In this document: in pieces, positions 59,333 through 64,000 of the stretch | How positions within the stretch are numbered: position 1 is the stretch's first letter | Layout: each line of letters begins with the position of its first letter | NCBI GenBank assembly: GCA_037833965.1 | Contig: AP031352.1 | Coordinates: 20,998,501 to 21,062,500 of the forward strand | DNA: 64,000 nt | Source: Marchantia polymorpha subsp. ruderalis | Lineage: Eukaryota > Streptophyta > Marchantiopsida > Marchantiales > Marchantiaceae | Reading direction: 5' to 3' | Notes under the pieces: model-generated | What the model saw: the letters and a program-made list of their open reading frames with translations, nothing else | The model's database searches: none | What the model was told of the DNA's origin: nothing | Position numbers and translations under genes: made by a program

Positions 59333-62300
59333 CTACACGCCTGCACGGAACCACGCTACACTACACTCCGCGGAACCTGTACTACGTCTCCTGCGCGGCC
59401 GACTGCCGCGCACTAACTCCCTACCCTGCCAATCTTCCGCTCGACTGCGCAGTCCCAAACGCTGCAACGCCGCGGACACCTCCACTTCGAGGGCGGACAT
59501 GGTATCGTGTGCCTTCGACAGAAAGGCATCGAGCTTCTTTGCTACCTTCCGCCGACTCCTACTGTCGCCTGACAACAACCCGGCTGCGCGCAATTCAAAC
59601 TCACGCAGTGTGAGTTTCTCCTGCGCCTTCACTTCCCAGTGGGCGTAGCCCTTCAGACAGTGGGCGACTCGCCTCGCCGTCTCCACCTTCGTGCGATCCG
59701 CCTCCTTCCTGCGATCCTCTTCAATTATCACTAATTGCGATTCGGCTTCAGCACGTTGCGCTCTCAATTCGCCACACTCTGACTGTAACCTGCGGATTAA
59801 CTCTTCATCCGCCTGCCGTGCGAGCTGACATTGTTCCAACAACCGCGTCTGTCGCACGAGCTCCTCTGACAAAATCCGATTCTGGGCCTGCTCAGAAATG
59901 AGTGCTTCCTTGACCTTCACCTGCTCCTTGGTGAGCTCGTCCAGTTTCTCCTCCTTCATCTTCTCGGAGTGCTTGTAGAATTTCTGATTAAGTTTGTACT
60001 GACCCCACAAGCATGCATGCTTCTCCTTCAATTCCCTCAACTCCTGGTCCACTCTAGCTAACAGCTTGCTGGTGTGGACTTTAGTGCGAGTCCGCCTGCG
60101 CACTAACTCGATGTAAGATCCCGGCTGGAGTGGGTCGGCGTATTTATCGACCTTGCGATCCAAGTACCTCAGCAACGGAATCACCTGCTCAGAGAGCGCC
60201 GCCGCCGGCGCTCCAACAATTTCCTCCTCCTCTTCCTCGGTGTCTTCTGCTCCTGACATTTCTTCCGTGGAGCCCCCGTCGTCATCATCCGAGTGGAGAA
60301 TTTCAGTCGCCATTGATTGCGTCGGCGACTGCCCCGAGTGGGGCTGCACGTTGTCGACGTGTGCTGCCTGCGAAGGCACGGCTGCAGCCTCGCTGCTCGT
60401 CGCCAAAATGTCTAAGGCGGAAGGCGAATGTACCCGTGCGGCATCCCCGTCGCTCGCTTGTTGGTTGTCTACCGCGTCCTCTCTGCCGCCGTTGCCCGCC
60501 GCCGAAGGCGATCGAGCGGAGGGTGGCTGCGCGGGGTTTGATTGCGCATCGCGCATCGAAATTTCATCCCGCGGACAGTCACTCCGCTCCTCCGTCTGTT
60601 GCTGATCCCTTGATCGGTCCGTGGGGGCTGTGCCCGGCCCGTGCGCAGGCGCAATTGCCGGCGCCTTGTCCGCCGCAGACGTAGCGCCGCGGACATTTAT
60701 CGCCGAAGGCGACATGGCCGGGGGCCGCTCGCCCGATGTCCCTTGGCCTATAGGCCCTACCGCCGAAGGCGCAACTATCGGCGGACTTCCCGCCGATGGT
60801 GCGGCCTCCGCACGCTCCCTGCTCGTATCTCCTCGGCTCGAAGGCCCTGGCGCCGAAGGCGCAAATTGCGGCGCGTGGTGCGCCGGAGGGTCTGGCCCCG
60901 AGGGCCGGTGTCTCGTAGGCGGTTCTTCCGCCGGCTCCTTCCCCTTCCTACGTTGGAACGGGGGTGATTCTTGCCTGTGCACAGGCGGCACGTGTGGAGG
61001 TGTCCTGTGCACAGGCGACCTGTGCACAGGTGAGCGCCTGTGCACAGGCGGACTGCTCCTTCCCACGCGTAAGCGTAGATCCACGTCCACTTGTGAACGC
61101 CTGTCCGCGGAGGCTCGTCCGTCCGCGGAGGCTCGTCTGTGCGCAAACGGAACATCTGTCCGCATCGCACGTGGTAACTCCGGAGGCCCTTGGCCCGTAG
61201 GCGGCCTCTCTCCCGTCGAGGTTGCAGCGGGGCCCGTTGCTCCTGCGGTCGTCCGCGCTTCCTCATGCTTCTCTGGCGACGCACTTCCTTTCTCCGTCGC
61301 AATCGTCGCCGTGTCCGCACTGTCGGCTGGTAACACCAGTCTGCGTGCCTTCTGCTTCGGCCGGCTGTATGGCTCGCACAGCGGCCGCGGCCGAATGGGA
61401 GCCGAGGGTTCTTGATGCTGCTCCTCTTCAGACTCTTCCCTCCATCGCCGCTTCCGCGGCACTCGTGCTGCAGGAGTGTGTCTCCCTTCGTCCCTCCGCC
61501 TTGATGGGGTAGAAGTCGGTGACTCCTCCGCATCCGTGTCGACCTCATTCTCCCGCACATACTTCCCGGGATGGTCGATGGACAATGGCGGAAAATGTTC
61601 AAGCTCCGCCGCTGTCAAACAATTCCGCTGTCGATAAAAATTGATGAGGAAAGGAGAGAGATGGTTTAGAGTTCCCCCCTTCTCCTCAAACGCGTGCTGC
61701 CGCATCACCCTGTGCAGGATGCTCGCCCAGTGAATTGGAGTTCCCTCGATGACGCACTCCACAAAAGAGACCTGCCACAATGTGATGTAGCAGGCGCGGT
61801 GCGGCTGCAGTAATTGCATCAGCGCCGCGGACAAAGTCCGGCGAAATCGATCCTTGTAATCACGGGTCCTGTACCCATTCTTGGTAGACCTCCCGGTCTT
61901 GAACAGCTCCACAAATTGCGCCTCTTCCTGCTTGGTCACCTTGATGCTCTCACTGTCGAAAAGGAGATGCCCTGGCATGCCAGCACATCTTCCCAACGCC
62001 TGCGCCCAATCTTGGACTGTCCATCGATCAACATGCGGACGCAATCCGCGCGAGGGTGGTCCCTGTGGCTCTAGCCACTCGCGCACCATATTCGCACAGA
62101 TGTAGTTCCATCCCCATAGCAAGAAATCGAGCTTTCTTGCTATTAAGCGCTCCTCAAAAGCGCGCAGCCCGTTCTGTGGTAGGCGAAGTGGCACCATCCG
62201 CAATCTGCTCGGTCTCGTCATTGCGTTCCTGGAGTTCGCTCGCCCGCTCATTCTACTTCCGCACTGCCCGCGCTTCTTTCTCTCTCGGCAAACTCTAATC

Positions 62301-62473
62301 GCCCTCAATTCCAAATCACGCGCATTCACTTCTCCCTCAATCAACAAGAAATCTCCTGTGCGGCGACGTCGAGAATGTTCAACAGCCAGCAGATGGATGC
62401 GCGCAGCGCGCACAAGAGATTGGAATCGCGAATTCAAGAATGGGACGTTCTCCGCCGCCCGGTCGAAGGTCAT
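59333..62473 (-). CDS. U3-encoded ORF of element D 5' LTR, 1046 codons
   Basis: Almost identical to its partner at 48140-51280, with only a few residue differences; conserved start Met near 62221. It lies upstream of the genomic RNA promoter, so this copy would need its own promoter or transcription from outside. Confidence 0.82.
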   Translation of the reverse strand: MTFDRAAENVPFLNSRFQSLVRAARIHLLAVEHSRRRRTGDFLLIEGEVNARDLELRAIRVCRERKKRGQCGSRMSGRANSRNAMTRPSRLRMVPLRLPQNGLRAFEERLIARKLDFLLWGWNYICANMVREWLEPQGPPSRGLRPHVDRWTVQDWAQALGRCAGMPGHLLFDSESIKVTKQEEAQFVELFKTGRSTKNGYRTRDYKDRFRRTLSAALMQLLQPHRACYITLWQVSFVECVIEGTPIHWASILHRVMRQHAFEEKGGTLNHLSPFLINFYRQRNCLTAAELEHFPPLSIDHPGKYVRENEVDTDAEESPTSTPSRRRDEGRHTPAARVPRKRRWREESEEEQHQEPSAPIRPRPLCEPYSRPKQKARRLVLPADSADTATIATEKGSASPEKHEEARTTAGATGPAATSTGERPPTGQGPPELPRAMRTDVPFAHRRASADGRASADRRSQVDVDLRLRVGRSSPPVHRRSPVHRSPVHRTPPHVPPVHRQESPPFQRRKGKEPAEEPPTRHRPSGPDPPAHHAPQFAPSAPGPSSRGDTSRERAEAAPSAGSPPIVAPSAVGPIGQGTSGERPPAMSPSAINVRGATSAADKAPAIAPAHGPGTAPTDRSRDQQQTEERSDCPRDEISMRDAQSNPAQPPSARSPSAAGNGGREDAVDNQQASDGDAARVHSPSALDILATSSEAAAVPSQAAHVDNVQPHSGQSPTQSMATEILHSDDDDGGSTEEMSGAEDTEEEEEEIVGAPAAALSEQVIPLLRYLDRKVDKYADPLQPGSYIELVRRRTRTKVHTSKLLARVDQELRELKEKHACLWGQYKLNQKFYKHSEKMKEEKLDELTKEQVKVKEALISEQAQNRILSEELVRQTRLLEQCQLARQADEELIRRLQSECGELRAQRAEAESQLVIIEEDRRKEADRTKVETARRVAHCLKGYAHWEVKAQEKLTLREFELRAAGLLSGDSRSRRKVAKKLDAFLSKAHDTMSALEVEVSAALQRLGLRSRAEDWQGRELVRGSRPRRRRSTGSAECSVAWFRAGV

Positions 62474-63719
62474 GGTCGGCTCCTGCTCGTGAAGAACGTC
62501 TCACTTGATGGCCGCGCCGGCTGTACGCTGGAAGGGTCTTCGCTCTCACGCGCGGCTTCACGCTCCGCCGTCGTCCCTTAAACTCTCACGCTCGAATTGG
62601 CGGATTTGAACTCCGCGAGCGTATTACCCCGCGGACATGGGGGCGCAGCGCCGAAGGCGAGTTTTCCGCCTTGCGCGGTACACTTGTTCGTACCGCCCCT
62701 CGGCCAATCCCCCTCTGCCTTGACGCGTGTGTCCGCATGTCGGACAAAAGTTCAACTCCTGCCTGTGCGCAGGCAGGAGCCTCGGCGGATGCTCCGCCGG
62801 CGCGGAACTTGAACATCCTCCTGTGCACAGGCGGTCGCCTGTGCGCAGGCGAATTCCGTGCGCGGCGTTGCGCTGGCGCGGAAGGCGTTGACCGTGGTCA
62901 GCCATCTCCGTCCAGTCGGTCCGTTCCTTGTCTCTCCGTCGGCGCTTCCGCCGCCGCAACTCCGTCCGTCCAAGAGCGCATCCACCCTTCCCGTCCGCAT
63001 AGTCCGTACCGATTTGATTACTCTGGCGGCTCTTCCGCCGTACGCGGCGCTGCGCTGGCGCGGAAGGCGCCGTACACTTTCTACCTCACAAGGCGCATTT
63101 CTAGGGCCCAAGGCGGATTTTCCGCCGACGTCGAAGCGCCTGTGCACAGGCGAACGCCTGTGCGTAGGCGGACTCGCACCTTCCGTAACCCTGCTTCGCC
63201 TGTGCACAGGCGAACGCCTTCGTCCGCGCATAGGACAGAACTTGATTCCCCCTTCCGCGTAGGCGGAATTCGCGCCGGTGGCGAACTCTTTCCGCCGTAG
63301 GCGACCGCCTCCGTTTTTTCTAATAGTGATAACTCCCTAAGTCCTCATCCGTTCCAAGCGTTCTTGGACTCGTTAGAATCAGTGCGTCGAGCTCTTTCCA
63401 ACGGGACCCTAACTTGGTCAAGGCGCCCGAGGGTTGACCTGATTATGGAGGATTTCCCTACCGCCGCGGACGCAACCTCCGAAGGCGGGTTTTGCGCCTT
63501 GCGACGTAGGGGTCCTAACTGCAGAGCTCGCAGGGAGAGTGGTGCCTGTCCTTACTGCTGCACCCCAAATCCCAGATTCTACAAGATCCCTCGAGAATCC
63601 CCGCGATCTTCCGGATTCACTCCGTTTTGATGTACCGAAGGCTATTTACAATGCTGCCAGGGTACAGTTTTCCAAAAATGTTTTAATTTCCTCAAAATTG
63701 CCAAAAGTGGGGTACCACA

Positions 63720-63724
63720 GCGAG
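63720..63724. repeat. Target-site duplication GCGAG, right copy
   Basis: Matches 47116-47120. Confidence 0.87.
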
Positions 63725-64000
63725 CGTCTACGCACAGGCGGATGAAGTTCCGCGCAGGCGGAGATTCCGCCGGGGATTCTGCCTACGCAGAAGGGAGTTC
63801 AACTTTTGTCGATGCACGGACAATCGCCTTCGGCGGAGGGGGATTGGCCGAAGAATGGTACAAACGAGTGTAGCGCGCAAGGCGAGAAATCCGCCTCCGG
63901 CGCTGCGCACCCATGTCCGCGGCGTAGTACGCTAGCGGAGTTCAAATTTGCCAATTCGAGTGTGTGAGTTAAGTCGGCGTTGGCAGAGCGTGAAGCCGCG
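63725..64000 (+). mobile_element. Old resident B-like LTR, piece 3 (runs off the window)
   Basis: Matches B LTR bases near 23107-23390, plus strand, with clear divergence, and stops at the window edge before the expected start of the LTR ORF. It is older than the elements inserted in it. Confidence 0.8.

Larger units (their letters stand above)
47121..63719 (-). mobile_element. Gypsy LTR retrotransposon, element D (family B, full length)
   Basis: 3' LTR 47121-52526, interior 52527-58325, 5' LTR 58326-63719, with a matching five-base target duplication GCGAG. Same family as element B. I count about 17 substitutions between its LTRs (roughly 0.3%), so it is young. All parts are present; pol is broken (about one break) and the rest looks whole. 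It sits inside an older LTR of its own family. Confidence 0.96.
58326..63719 (-). repeat. 5' LTR of element D, 5.39 kb
   Basis: Minus-strand TGTGGTACCCC at 63719 to TTATTACA at 58326. Differences from the 3' LTR cluster in the outer 1.3 kb of U3. AC microsatellite at 58524-58539 (about 8 units). Confidence 0.95.

Overview
The window looks like nuclear DNA of a land plant. About 85% of it is nested Ty3/gypsy LTR retrotransposons. The one clear host gene is a plant A-type cytochrome P450. The P450 style and the divergent non-chromodomain gypsy lineage fit a non-seed plant, perhaps a liverwort or other bryophyte, but nothing here proves the species.

Layout. (1) 1-11719: gypsy element A on the minus strand; its 3' LTR runs off the left edge. 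(2) 11720-22006: mostly host DNA, with a short tandem duplication, a doubtful ORF, AT-rich spacer and a three-exon P450 gene (18343-20660). A large imperfect inverted duplication flanks the P450; its left arm (13688-16348) carries a copy of the P450 last-exon end plus an old Copia fragment, and its right arm is 20491-21737. Remnants of a third gypsy LTR family (C) end this part at 22220. (3) 22221-38813: gypsy element B, plus strand, which looks whole. (4) 38814-41633: broken LTR remnant of family A. (5) 41634-64000: an old resident B-like LTR (plus strand) split by a B-family solo LTR (41658-47074, target duplication GCGCC) and by a full-length B-family element D on the minus strand (47121-63719, target duplication GCGAG).

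The gypsy elements share an unusual plan. The LTRs are 4.9-5.4 kb, run TGTGG...TTACA, and each carries a 900-1050 codon ORF in the element's own sense. A TATA box lies just downstream of that ORF, so the ORF sits in U3, as sag does in MMTV and nef does in lentiviruses. The internal region is about 5.8 kb: a tRNA-Asp type primer site, gag-protease with three CCHC knuckles, a UAG stop in the leaky UAG-CAR-YYA context, then RT-RNase H-integrase in the same frame, and a G-rich polypurine tract. No chromodomain is visible; the RT and the integrase end resemble the Ogre/Tat/Athila group. The U3 protein has a conserved helical N-terminal block, a long disordered middle built on palindromic DNA repeats, and a coiled-coil C-terminal third. 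Six long open copies and two fragments of it are in the window. I do not recognise its function. LTR pairs differ by roughly 0.3-0.5% by eye, so the insertions are recent.
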